Of a DNA stretch of 64,000 bases, positions 33,458 through 44,481 are shown one piece after another. Source of the stretch: Ectopseudomonas chengduensis. Its GTDB lineage: Bacteria > Pseudomonadota > Gammaproteobacteria > Pseudomonadales > Pseudomonadaceae. Location of the stretch: contig NZ_FMZQ01000005.1 in NCBI RefSeq assembly GCF_900102635.1, positions 209,926-273,925 on the forward strand, read 5' to 3'. The notes below the pieces were generated by a model. The model saw only the letters and a program-made list of their open reading frames with translations, had not been told where the DNA came from and made no database searches. The position numbers and the translations under genes were made by a program. Position 1 is the first letter of the stretch. Every line of letters starts with the position of its first letter.

Positions 33458-34897
33458 TTACGCGTAGGCGGTAACCCTGGTCTCGACCTCGGGCGACTGC
33501 TGCTCCAGGAAGAACTTGCGCAGCAGGTTCTGGGCAGTGAGCAGGCGGTATTCCTTGCTGGCGCGGAAATCCGACAGCGGGGTGAAGTCCTCACCCAGTG
33601 CGTTGCAGGCACGTTCGATCACGCCCGGATACCAGGCCGAGCCGACCAGGGCCGCTTCGCAGGCGCTGGCGCGTTTGGGGATGGCGGCCATGCCGCCGAA
33701 GGCGATGCGCGCTTCGGTGACCACGCCGTCGACGATAGTCAGGTTGAAGGCGGCGCAGACGGCGGAAATGTCGTCGTCCAGGCGCTTCGATACCTTGTAG
33801 GCGCGGAACGCCTGGTTGGCCTGGGCGCGCGGCACGATGATCTTCTCGATGAATTCGGCTTCCTGGCGCGCGGTCACCTTGTAGTCGAGGAAGTAGTCCT
33901 GCAGCGGCAGGATGCGCCGCGTGTTGCCCTGACGCAGGGCGATCTGCGCACCGAGGGCGATCAGCAGCGGCGGGGCGTCGCCGATGGGTGAGGCGTTGCC
34001 GATATTGCCGCCCAGGGTGCCCTGGTTGCGGATCTGCAGCGAGGCGAAGCGGTGCAGCAGCTCGCCGAAGTCCGGGTACTCGCGCGACAGCGCTTCGTAG
34101 CAGTCGGACAGGGCCGCGGTCGCGCCGATCTCGATGTCCTTGTCGGTCACCTCGATGCGCTTCATGTCTTCGATATGGCCGACGTAGATCATCACCGGCA
34201 GCTCGCGGTGGAACTGGGTGACTTCCAGGGCCAGGTCGGTACCACCGGCGAGCAGGCGCGCCTCGGGGTTGGCGGCATAGAGGTCGGCCAGGTCGGCCAC
34301 GGTCAGCGGCACCAGGCAGCGCTTGTCGCCACTGTTGAGCTCGGCAGTTTCACGCGGGGCGATGGCCTGGAGCTGAGCCACGGTGTTGCTTTCGAAGGCA
34401 TCGAACTGATCCGGCTGCTTCTGGCAGCAGGCCTGCTCGGCGGCGTCGATGATCGGGCGGTAGCCAGTGCAGCGGCACAGGTTGCCGGCCAGCGCTTCCA
34501 TCGTCGCGCCCTTGTCGTAGCCGCTCGAATTCTTCTGCAGGGCGAACAGCGACATGATGAAACCGGGGGTGCAGAAGCCGCACTGCGAGCCATGGCAGTC
34601 GACCATCGCCTGCTGCACGCTGTGCAGCTTGCCCTGGTGCTTGAGGTCTTCGACGGTGATCAGCTGCTTGCCGTGCAGGCTGGAGACGAAGGTCAGGCAG
34701 GAGTTGAGGGTGCGATAACGAACGCGGTCGCCATCGAGCTCGCCTACCACCACGGTGCAGGCACCGCAGTCGCCGGAGGCGCAGCCTTCCTTGGTTCCGG
34801 TCTTGCCGACGTGTTCACGCAGGTAATTGAGCACGGTGACGTTGGGGTCCAGGGCATGCTCGGTGCGCAGCTCCCGGTTGAGTAAAAACTGGATCAA
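33458..34897 (-). CDS. xdhA: Xanthine dehydrogenase, FeS/FAD small subunit
   Basis: A 479-residue subunit carrying two [2Fe-2S] clusters and FAD. The plant-type cluster ligands are C39, C44, C47 and C67; the second cluster is C106, C109, C141 and C143. The FAD domain begins near residue 190 (LLAGGTDLALEVTQ) and includes LGGNIGNASPIGDAPPLL. The start codon appears to be TTG 34897: GGAGG lies six bases upstream and the protein (MIQFLLNREL) begins exactly where the family does. It is first of xdhABC-guaD. Upstream are two B boxes (35004, 35027) but no A box. Confidence 0.95.
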   Translation of the reverse strand: MIQFLLNRELRTEHALDPNVTVLNYLREHVGKTGTKEGCASGDCGACTVVVGELDGDRVRYRTLNSCLTFVSSLHGKQLITVEDLKHQGKLHSVQQAMVDCHGSQCGFCTPGFIMSLFALQKNSSGYDKGATMEALAGNLCRCTGYRPIIDAAEQACCQKQPDQFDAFESNTVAQLQAIAPRETAELNSGDKRCLVPLTVADLADLYAANPEARLLAGGTDLALEVTQFHRELPVMIYVGHIEDMKRIEVTDKDIEIGATAALSDCYEALSREYPDFGELLHRFASLQIRNQGTLGGNIGNASPIGDAPPLLIALGAQIALRQGNTRRILPLQDYFLDYKVTARQEAEFIEKIIVPRAQANQAFRAYKVSKRLDDDISAVCAAFNLTIVDGVVTEARIAFGGMAAIPKRASACEAALVGSAWYPGVIERACNALGEDFTPLSDFRASKEYRLLTAQNLLRKFFLEQQSPEVETRVTAYA

Positions 34898-34903
34898 GGA
34901 CGA

Positions 34904-34908
34904 CCTCC
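34904..34908 (-). promoter_or_regulatory. Ribosome binding site deciding the xdhA TTG start
   Basis: GGAGG on the minus strand, six bases before TTG 34897. No in-frame ATG or GTG with such a site is nearby. Confidence 0.8.
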
Positions 34909-35003
34909 AGGCACTTTATTGTTATGAATCGTTTGGCTCGCCGGGTATGTGCACGCATTGCAAGGCCCGGAAGTGATTGGCCATGGAGGCAATCTAGAGT
35001 TTT

Positions 35004-35019
35004 CTGACTTTTGGGTCAA
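35004..35019. promoter_or_regulatory. B box 1 upstream of xdhA
   Basis: CTGACT-TTTG-GGTCAA: right half perfect, left half 4 of 6; same left half as the moaA2 site. 107 bases upstream of the TTG start. Confidence 0.6.
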
Positions 35020-35026
35020 CAAATAT

Positions 35027-35042
35027 TTGACCTCGTGGTCAG
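35027..35042. promoter_or_regulatory. B box 2 upstream of xdhA
   Basis: TTGACC-TCGT-GGTCAG, 11 of 12 matches, seven bases beyond box 1 (centre-to-centre 23 bases, about two helical turns). The rest of the 34898-35282 gap has a GGTGGGCGCATGGCGCACCCTA repeat fragment near 35197 and no gene. Confidence 0.65.
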
Positions 35043-35222
35043 CTGCTTGTCATGCGTTTCGGTTATGAGCGCGGCGGGCGGGATTTATGCTCTGAGAGTA
35101 GCGGTTTTCGTGCCAGCGAGGGCTCTGCTGCGGGACTTTCGTAGGCACGCGCGGGGCCGCCTGGGTCGTGCGCACCAGCCGGTCGAAGTCGAAATGGTGG
35201 GCGCATGGCGCACCCTAGGTGA

Positions 35223-35257
35223 CAAACGAAACCCCGGGAGCCTGCGCTGCCGGGGTT
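35223..35257 (-). terminator. Rho-independent terminator of alkB
   Basis: Minus strand: AACCCCGG (35250-35257), a loop, CCGGGGTT (35230-35237), then TCGTTTGTC. It begins about 25 bases after the alkB stop. Confidence 0.75.
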
Positions 35258-35282
35258 GATTGGGTGTGCTCGAACAGGGGGC

Positions 35283-36416
35283 TCAGGTCGGTTGCGACTC
35301 ACTCAGTTGGTGCTCTTCGCCGGCGTAGTAGGCGCGCACCTTGGGGTCCATCACGGCGCGCCACAGCGGCGGGAACACCGCGAGCACGATCATTCCGGCG
35401 TAGCCATTGGGCAACTGCGGGCTGTCGTCGAAATGGCGTAGCACCTGATAGCGGCGCTTGGCATAGGCGTGGTGGTCGGAATGGCGCTGCAGATGGAAGA
35501 GAAACAGGTTGGTCAGCAGGAAGTTGCTGTTCCAGGAGTGGTGCGCATTGGTGCGCTCGTAGCGGCCGCTGTCCAGTTTGCGCCGGTGCAGGCCGTAGTG
35601 TTCGACATAGTTGACGATCTCCAGCAGGGTAAAGGCGATAACCGCCTGGCCGAGGAAGAACAGGGCGCCGAGCGGGCCTAAGGCCAGGGTGAAGCCGAGC
35701 AGGAACAGCGCGCTGATGGCGTACCACCAGATCAGCTCGTTGCGCCAATGCAGGGCCGGTAAGCTGCGCCGCTTGAGACGCTCGGCCTCGAGCTTCCAGG
35801 CGTTGAGAAAGTTGTGCTTGTAGGCATGCGGCAGAAAGGCGTACAGGCTCTGGCCGAAGCGTGAGGAGGAGGCATCTTCGGGCGTCGATACATGCACGTG
35901 ATGGCCGCGCACATGTTCGACCTTGAAGCCGGCGTAGCACACCGCTGCCAGCAGCAGGCCGCCGGCGTTCTGCTCCAGTGTCGGGTCCTTGTGGATCAGC
36001 TCGTGCGACACGGTGATGCCGATGGCGCCCATCACCGTGCCTACCGACAGCACCCAGCCGAGCTGGCCGACCCAGCTCCAGCCCTCGTAACTGGCGAATA
36101 TCCAGCCGCTCCACACCAGCATCGCCAGCAGCAGCGGCACCGTGGCCAGACTCAGCAGTCGGTAGTAGCCCTGGGCTTCGAGGGCCGGCACTTCGTCGCA
36201 CTCATCCGGGTTGGCCGGGTCGCGACCGACAATGAAGTCCAGCAAGGGAATGACACCGAACACCACGCTGATCACCAGCCAGGGCCAGGCGTCGGCGTGC
36301 GCGCTGCCCTGCGACCAGTAATAGCTGAGGGGGATGCCCAGTACCGGGATCAGCCAGATCCAGTAGCCGACCTTCTTCAGGGCGAGCATCCAGCGCGACG
36401 GCAGGCGTTCGAACAT
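35283..36416 (-). CDS. alkB: Alkane 1-monooxygenase
   Basis: A 377-residue integral-membrane di-iron enzyme that hydroxylates the terminal carbon of n-alkanes. All histidine boxes are present: HELIH (138-142), EHVRGHH (167-173), the HYG motif NYVEHYGLHR (269-278) and LQRHSDHH (309-316). ATG 36416 has GGAG upstream. No rubredoxin or rubredoxin reductase gene is adjacent, so electron carriers must be encoded elsewhere. It is divergent from a GntR regulator, and a perfect palindrome lies 39 bases upstream. In P. aeruginosa the equivalent gene is alkB2. Confidence 0.95.
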   Translation of the reverse strand: MFERLPSRWMLALKKVGYWIWLIPVLGIPLSYYWSQGSAHADAWPWLVISVVFGVIPLLDFIVGRDPANPDECDEVPALEAQGYYRLLSLATVPLLLAMLVWSGWIFASYEGWSWVGQLGWVLSVGTVMGAIGITVSHELIHKDPTLEQNAGGLLLAAVCYAGFKVEHVRGHHVHVSTPEDASSSRFGQSLYAFLPHAYKHNFLNAWKLEAERLKRRSLPALHWRNELIWWYAISALFLLGFTLALGPLGALFFLGQAVIAFTLLEIVNYVEHYGLHRRKLDSGRYERTNAHHSWNSNFLLTNLFLFHLQRHSDHHAYAKRRYQVLRHFDDSPQLPNGYAGMIVLAVFPPLWRAVMDPKVRAYYAGEEHQLSESQPT

Positions 36417-36455
36417 CGGATTCTCCAAGTCATTATTGTTCTGGGTTTTACCTCA

Positions 36456-36470
36456 GATTGTAGGACAATC
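36456..36470. promoter_or_regulatory. Candidate operator at alkB
   Basis: GATTGT-AGG-ACAATC, a perfect 6-base-arm palindrome of the TTGT-N3-ACAA type usual for GntR/FCD proteins, 39 bases from the alkB ATG. Confidence 0.6.
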
Positions 36471-36539
36471 CATTTTCGCGGCCAGACTTCCACGGCCAAC
36501 CTTTAGAACGGAAAGTGCCCCGCGGGGACGCTTGGCGGG

Positions 36540-36556
36540 GTAACACCCTGTGTTAC
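36540..36556. promoter_or_regulatory. Candidate operator in front of the divergent GntR gene
   Basis: GTAACAC-CCT-GTGTTAC, a perfect 7-base-arm palindrome, 92 bases before the GntR ATG. Confidence 0.55.
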
Positions 36557-36648
36557 ACTCGCCGCCAGATTTTCTTGCTCCCGCCCAGCCGTGGCGGGGC
36601 TCCCAGACTCGACCGCCTGCCCCTGGATCGACGCAAATAAGGAATGTC

Positions 36649-37308
36649 ATGACGTTCAAGGCCCCGGACAGCCTCGCCGAGCAAATTGCCCATTACCTGG
36701 CCGAACGCATCATTCGCGGTGAGCTCAAGGAACGTGAGCGCATTCAGGAGCAGAAGGTTACCCAGGCCCTCAACGTCAGCCGTGGCTCGGTGCGCGAAGC
36801 GCTGCTGATTCTCGAACGCCGCCACCTGATCGTGATCCTGCCGCGCCGAGGCGCCCAGGTCAGCGAACTGACCCCGCACCACGTCACCAGCCTCTACGCA
36901 CTGAGCATCGAGCTCTACATCATGCTGGCGCGCGCGGTGATCGAGCGCTGGAAGGTGGAGACCGACCTGGCGCCCTTCATCGATATCCAGCAGCGCCTGC
37001 TGGCCAGCCTGGAGCGTGGCGATATCGGCGCCTTCGTCGAGAACAGCTTCGACGTGATGCGTGCGGCCTTTCCCTTCGCCGACAACCCGTACCTGCAGGA
37101 AACCCTGGAGAACCTGCTGCCGGCCATCAGCCGCACCTACCACCTGGCGCTGGAGCGGCGCAAAGGCGAGATGGGCCAGTTCATGGGCACCTTCGCCAGC
37201 CTGCTGCAGGCGATCATCGCCCGTGACAACGAGCGTGCCCGCGAAGTGCTGCAAGCCTACGGTCAGCACAACTGCCAGCTGGTGCTGGCAACCCTGGCCG
37301 AGCGCTAA
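36649..37308 (+). CDS. GntR-family regulator divergent from alkB
   Basis: A 219-residue regulator: N-terminal winged HTH (ERERIQEQKVTQALNVSRGSVREALLILERRHLIVILPRRGAQV, about 25-70) and an FCD C-terminal domain. The FCD part lacks the usual regularly spaced histidines, so it may bind a fatty acid or similar ligand rather than a metal-dependent one. ATG 36649 with AAGGA upstream is the start. It faces alkB across 230 bases containing two palindromes, and it is followed by smc after six bases, so a chromosome-maintenance gene shares its transcript. Control of alkB is inferred from position. Confidence 0.85.
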   Translation: MTFKAPDSLAEQIAHYLAERIIRGELKERERIQEQKVTQALNVSRGSVREALLILERRHLIVILPRRGAQVSELTPHHVTSLYALSIELYIMLARAVIERWKVETDLAPFIDIQQRLLASLERGDIGAFVENSFDVMRAAFPFADNPYLQETLENLLPAISRTYHLALERRKGEMGQFMGTFASLLQAIIARDNERAREVLQAYGQHNCQLVLATLAER

Positions 37309-37314
37309 GCCCAG

Positions 37315-40300
37315 ATGCGCCTGAAGAGCATCAAGCTGGCGGGCTTCAAGTCCTTCGTCGATCCGACGACGGTAAGCTTTCCCAGCAACATGGCGGCGGT
37401 GGTCGGGCCCAATGGTTGCGGCAAGTCGAACATCATCGACGCCGTGCGCTGGGTGATGGGTGAAAGCTCGGCGAAGAACCTGCGTGGTGAGTCGATGACC
37501 GACGTCATCTTCAACGGCTCCAACACACGCAAGCCGGTGACCCAGGCCTCCATCGAGCTGATCTTCGATAACAGCGACAACTCGCTGGTGGGCGAATACG
37601 CGGCCTTCGCCGAGATTTCCATTCGCCGTCGGGTGACCCGCGACGGGCAGAACACCTACTTCCTCAACGGCACCAAGTGCCGGCGCCGCGATATCACCGA
37701 TATCTTCCTCGGCACCGGCCTGGGGCCGCGCAGTTACTCGATCATCGAGCAGGGCATGATCAGCAAGCTGATCGAGGCCAAGCCCGAAGAGCTGCGCAAT
37801 TTCATCGAGGAAGCCGCCGGCATCTCCAAGTACAAGGAGCGCCGCCGCGAGACCGAAAACCGCATCCGCCGTACCCAGGAGAACCTGGAGCGCCTTAGCG
37901 ACCTGCGCGAAGAACTGGAGCGCCAGCTCGAGCGTCTGCACCGTCAGGCCCAGGCGGCGGAGAAGTACCAGGAATACAAGGCCGAGGAGCGCCAGCTCAA
38001 GGCGCAACTGCTGGCCCTGCGCTGGCAGAGCCTGAACCAGCAGGTCGGCAGCCGAGAGCAGGTGATCGGCGATCAGGAAGTGGCCTTCGAGGCCCTGGTG
38101 GCCGAGCAGCGCAGCGCCGACGCCAGCATCGAGCGCCTGCGCGATGGCCATCACGAATTGAGCGAGCGCTTCAACCTGGTGCAGGGCCGCTTCTATTCCG
38201 TGGGTGGCGATATCGCCCGCGTCGAGCAGAGCATCCAGCATGGCCAGCAGCGCCTGCGCCAGTTGCAGGATGACCTGCGCGAGGCAGAAAAGGCGCGTCT
38301 GGAAACTGAGTCGCACCTAGGCCACGACCGCACCCGGCTGGCCACCCTCGGTGAAGAATTGGAAATGCTCCTGCCCGAGCAGGAGATGACCGCCGCTGCT
38401 GCCGAGGAGTCTGCTGCCAGCCTGGAAGAGGCCGAAGTCGCCATGCACGGCTGGCAGGAGCAGTGGGACGGTTTCAACCAGCGCAGCGCCGAGCCGCGTC
38501 GCCAGGCCGAAGTGCAGCAGTCGCGCATCGCCCAGCTGGAACAGAGCCTGGAGCGTCTGGCAGAACGCCAACGTCGTCTTAACGAAGAATTGCAGCAACT
38601 GGTGGCCGACCCCGAAGACGCCGCCATTCTCGAACTGAACGAACAGCTCGCTGCCGGTGAGCTGGAGCAGGAAGCCCTGCACCTGGCCGAAGAGCAACAG
38701 GCCGAGCGCCTGCAGCAACTGCGCGAGGAATTGCAGCAGGCCGGTCAGGCCCAGCAGCAGGCGCAAGGCGAGCTGCAACGCCTGAACGGCCGTCTGGCGT
38801 CGCTGGAGGCGCTGCAACAGGCGGCACTCGATCCGGGGCAGGGTGCTGGCGAGTGGCTGCGCGAGCAGAACCTGCTGCAGCGCCCGCGCCTGGCCGAAGG
38901 TCTGCGGGTGGAAGCCGGCTGGGAGCTGGCGGTGGAAACTGTGCTCGGTGCCGACCTGCAGGCCGTGCTGCTGGACGATTTCGCCGGGCTGGATTTCGCC
39001 GCGCTGGAGCAGGGCGAACTGCGCCTGGCCAGCCCCGCCAAGGGCGGCGCGCGCCGTGCCGGTAGCCTGCTGGACAAGGTCGAATCGAGCCATGACCTGT
39101 CGCCCTGGCTGGCCGGCGTGCGCCCGGTCGAATCCCTGGAGCAGGCGCTGGCCGCTCGTGGGCAACTGGCCGATGGCGAGAGCCTGATCAGCCGCGACGG
39201 CTACTGGGTCGGCCGGCATTTCCTGCGCGTGCGTCGCGCCGCCGAGGCCGATAGCGGTGTGCTGGCTCGTGGCCAGGAGCTGGAGCGCTTGCAGTTGGAG
39301 CGCGAGGAACGTGAGGCGGCCCTGGCGCAACTGGATGAACGCCTGCTGGCGCTGCGCGACGAGCAACGTCTTCAGGAAGAACAGCGTGAGCAGCAACGCC
39401 GTCATGGCCAGGAACTGGCGCGCCAGGTGAGTGAGCTGAAGGCAAAGCTGTCCGCCAGCCAGGCCAAAGCCGAGCAGTTGGGCCTGCGCCGTCGCCGTCT
39501 GCAGGACGAACTGCAGGAAGCGGCCGAGCAGCGCGAGATCGAGCAGGAGCAACTGGGCGAATCGCGCCTGCAATTGCAGGATGCGCTGGACGCCATGGCG
39601 CTGGATAACGAGCAGCGTGAGAGCCTGCTGGCCAGCCGCGACAGTCTGCGCGAGCGTCTCGACCGTGTGCGCCAGGACGCGCGTCAGCACAAGGACCATG
39701 CCCATCAACTGGCGGTGCGCGTCGGCTCGCTCAAGGCGCAGCACGACTCCACCCGTCAGGCGCTGGAGCGTCTGGAGATGCAGGCCGAGCGCCTGCATGA
39801 GCGGCGCGAGCAACTGTCGCTGAATCTGGAAGAGGGCGAGGCGCCGCTGGAAGAGCTGCGCATTAAGCTCGAAGAACTGCTCGAGCGGCGCATGGCGGTG
39901 GACGACGAACTGCGTCAGGCGCGTTTGGCGCTGGAGGACGCTGATCGCGAACTGCGCGACGCGGAGAAGCGCCGCACCCAGGCGGAACAACAGGCGCAAC
40001 TGCTACGCAGCCAGCTGGAGCAACAGCGCATGGACTGGCAGTCGCTCAACGTGCGGCGCAAGGCGCTGGCCGACCAGCTCGCCGAGGACAACTACGACCT
40101 GCACGGGGTGATCGCCACGCTGCCGGCCGAAGCCAGCGAGAGCACCTGGGAAGAAGAACTGGAGCGCATGGCCGCGCGCATCGCCCGTCTCGGGCCGATC
40201 AACCTCGCGGCCATCGACGAGTATCAGCAGCAGTCCGAGCGCAAGCGCTACCTGGATGCGCAGGACGCAGATCTGGTCGAGGCCTTGGAAACCCTGGAGA

Positions 40301-40803
40301 ACGTCATCCGCAAGATCGACAAGGAAACGCGCAATCGTTTCAAGGACACCTTCGATCAGATCAATGGCGGTTTGCAGGCGCTCTTCCCAAAAGTTTTCGG
40401 TGGCGGCAACGCTTATTTGGAACTCACCGGCGAAGATTTACTCGATACCGGTGTGACCATCATGGCGCGGCCCCCGGGCAAGAAGAACAGCACCATTCAT
40501 TTGCTCTCCGGTGGAGAGAAAGCATTGACAGCTTTGGCACTGGTGTTTTCCATCTTCCAGCTCAATCCGGCGCCGTTCTGCATGTTGGACGAAGTGGATG
40601 CACCGCTGGACGATGCCAACGTCGGGCGCTACGCGCGACTGGTCAAGGAGATGTCAGCCACGGTGCAGTTCATCTACATCACCCACAACAAGATCGCCAT
40701 GGAAATGGCCGATCAGTTGATGGGGGTCACCATGCACGAGCCGGGTTGCTCGCGTCTGGTGGCGGTGGATGTCGAGGAGGCGCTGGCGATGGTGGAGGCG
40801 TGA
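37315..40803 (+). CDS. smc: Chromosome partition protein Smc
   Basis: A 1162-residue SMC ATPase that organises the chromosome with ScpA and ScpB. The N-terminal head has Walker A GPNGCGKSN (32-40) and the Q-loop. Two long coiled coils, very rich in Glu, Gln, Arg and Leu, flank a hinge at about residues 500-640. The C-terminal head has the signature LSGGEKALTALAL and Walker B FCMLDEVDAPLDD. It starts six bases after the gntR stop. The short stretch coding for the C-terminal head (about 40380-40560) uses more A/T-ending codons than the rest. Length is normal for Pseudomonas. Confidence 0.97.
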   Translation: MRLKSIKLAGFKSFVDPTTVSFPSNMAAVVGPNGCGKSNIIDAVRWVMGESSAKNLRGESMTDVIFNGSNTRKPVTQASIELIFDNSDNSLVGEYAAFAEISIRRRVTRDGQNTYFLNGTKCRRRDITDIFLGTGLGPRSYSIIEQGMISKLIEAKPEELRNFIEEAAGISKYKERRRETENRIRRTQENLERLSDLREELERQLERLHRQAQAAEKYQEYKAEERQLKAQLLALRWQSLNQQVGSREQVIGDQEVAFEALVAEQRSADASIERLRDGHHELSERFNLVQGRFYSVGGDIARVEQSIQHGQQRLRQLQDDLREAEKARLETESHLGHDRTRLATLGEELEMLLPEQEMTAAAAEESAASLEEAEVAMHGWQEQWDGFNQRSAEPRRQAEVQQSRIAQLEQSLERLAERQRRLNEELQQLVADPEDAAILELNEQLAAGELEQEALHLAEEQQAERLQQLREELQQAGQAQQQAQGELQRLNGRLASLEALQQAALDPGQGAGEWLREQNLLQRPRLAEGLRVEAGWELAVETVLGADLQAVLLDDFAGLDFAALEQGELRLASPAKGGARRAGSLLDKVESSHDLSPWLAGVRPVESLEQALAARGQLADGESLISRDGYWVGRHFLRVRRAAEADSGVLARGQELERLQLEREEREAALAQLDERLLALRDEQRLQEEQREQQRRHGQELARQVSELKAKLSASQAKAEQLGLRRRRLQDELQEAAEQREIEQEQLGESRLQLQDALDAMALDNEQRESLLASRDSLRERLDRVRQDARQHKDHAHQLAVRVGSLKAQHDSTRQALERLEMQAERLHERREQLSLNLEEGEAPLEELRIKLEELLERRMAVDDELRQARLALEDADRELRDAEKRRTQAEQQAQLLRSQLEQQRMDWQSLNVRRKALADQLAEDNYDLHGVIATLPAEASESTWEEELERMAARIARLGPINLAAIDEYQQQSERKRYLDAQDADLVEALETLENVIRKIDKETRNRFKDTFDQINGGLQALFPKVFGGGNAYLELTGEDLLDTGVTIMARPPGKKNSTIHLLSGGEKALTALALVFSIFQLNPAPFCMLDEVDAPLDDANVGRYARLVKEMSATVQFIYITHNKIAMEMADQLMGVTMHEPGCSRLVAVDVEEALAMVEA

Positions 40804-41016
40804 TGGCAGAGCGCCGCGAGATTAACTGAATACAGGCAAAACCTTATGTGGCTCCCTGTGTAAAGTTGCCTTTCGTCGTGCTAGCTTATTGCCCACTTTT
40901 GTTACACGCGGAAAACGTCAGATAGAACATGAAGTTGGCGCCGCGTTTTATAGTCGAGTTGTGATCCGGTTGATTGGATCTTTTTTTCACCAGAATTTTT
41001 AAGGGTCAGGTATTTC

Positions 41017-41838
41017 ATGGAATTCGGTCTGCGCGAGTGGCTGATCGTTATTGGCATCATCGTTATCGCTGGCATCCTTTTCGACGGCTGGCGCCGTATG
41101 CGCGGTGGCAAGGGCAAGCTCAAATTCAGGCTCGACCGCAGCTTCGCCAACATGCCTGATGACGACAGTGACCCAGATTTGCTCAGTACGCCACGTGTGG
41201 TAAATCGCGACCACGAGCCGCAGCTGGACGAAGACGAACTACCGTCGATGAGCGCCAAGGACCTGCCACGTCGTCCGCGCAACGAGCCACAACAGGGCGA
41301 CCTCAACCTGGCCGTCGATGAGCCGGTGCCGACTCTGCTCAACCCGGTCGATGACGAACCCGTCGAGCCGAAGAAAACCTCCAAGCCGGCTGCCGATGCC
41401 GCACCGGTAGAAGAGGTGCTGGTGATCAACGTGGTCGCCCGCGACGACTTCGGCTTCAAGGGCCCGGCGCTGCTGCAGAACATCCTCGAAAGTGGTCTGC
41501 GCTTCGGTGAGATGGACATCTTCCATCGTCACGAGAGCATGGCGGGTAATGGCGAGGTGCTGTTCTCCATGGCCAACGCACTCAAGCCGGGCACCTTCGA
41601 TCTCGACGATATCGAAGGCTTTAGCACCCGCGCGGTGAGCTTCTTCCTCAGCCTGCCTGGCCCGCGTCATCCGAAGCAGGCCTTCGACGTGATGGTCGCT
41701 GCTGCACGCAAGCTGGCCCACGAGCTGGGCGGTGAGCTGAAGGACGACCAGCGCAGCGTGATGACTGCGCAGACCATCGAACACTATCGCCAGCGCATCG
41801 TCGAATTCGAGCGCCGGCAACTGACCCAGAAACGCTGA
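41017..41838 (+). CDS. zipA: Cell division protein ZipA
   Basis: A 273-residue inner-membrane protein that tethers FtsZ at the septum. It has an N-terminal membrane helix ([21 protein letters not shown], residues 5-24 or so), a basic patch [13 protein letters not shown], an acidic/proline-rich linker to about residue 140, and the globular FtsZ-binding domain (about 142-265: [44 protein letters not shown]). The 213-base gap after smc probably contains its own promoter, as the sequence turns AT-rich just upstream (40970-41010). Confidence 0.95.
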   Translation: MEFGLREWLIVIGIIVIAGILFDGWRRMRGGKGKLKFRLDRSFANMPDDDSDPDLLSTPRVVNRDHEPQLDEDELPSMSAKDLPRRPRNEPQQGDLNLAVDEPVPTLLNPVDDEPVEPKKTSKPAADAAPVEEVLVINVVARDDFGFKGPALLQNILESGLRFGEMDIFHRHESMAGNGEVLFSMANALKPGTFDLDDIEGFSTRAVSFFLSLPGPRHPKQAFDVMVAAARKLAHELGGELKDDQRSVMTAQTIEHYRQRIVEFERRQLTQKR

Positions 41839-44309
<2,471 letters not shown>

Positions 44310-44349
44310 TTCTGATTGCGCTCTGCAGCGCCACCAGAGGGCTTGACCG

Positions 44350-44470
44350 TTCCCGGATTGCATCCGGGCTACAGGACTGGGCGAAGTTTAGGTGTCGAAC
44401 TCTGAACCTGTAGGAGCCGGCTTGCCGGCGATCCTTTACGCAGAAGCATCGCCGGCAAGCCGGCTCCTAC
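44350..44470. repeat. Two further REP units after ligA
   Basis: A single CCCGGATTGCATCCGGGCTAC half-unit (about 44350-44373), then a paired TGTAGGAGCCGGCTTGCCGGC element (44409-44432 with 44447-44470). They fill the gap to the convergent thioredoxin-fold gene. Confidence 0.75.
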
Positions 44471-44481
44471 GAAAGCGCGGT

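Noticed and set aside
30831..33467. Plus-strand frame of 878 codons opposite xdhB
   Set aside because: Shadow of the xanthine dehydrogenase large subunit; low-complexity sequence without family features.
36553..39999. Minus-strand frames of 587 and 560 codons opposite gntR and smc
   Set aside because: Leu/Gln-rich shadows of the Smc coiled coil.
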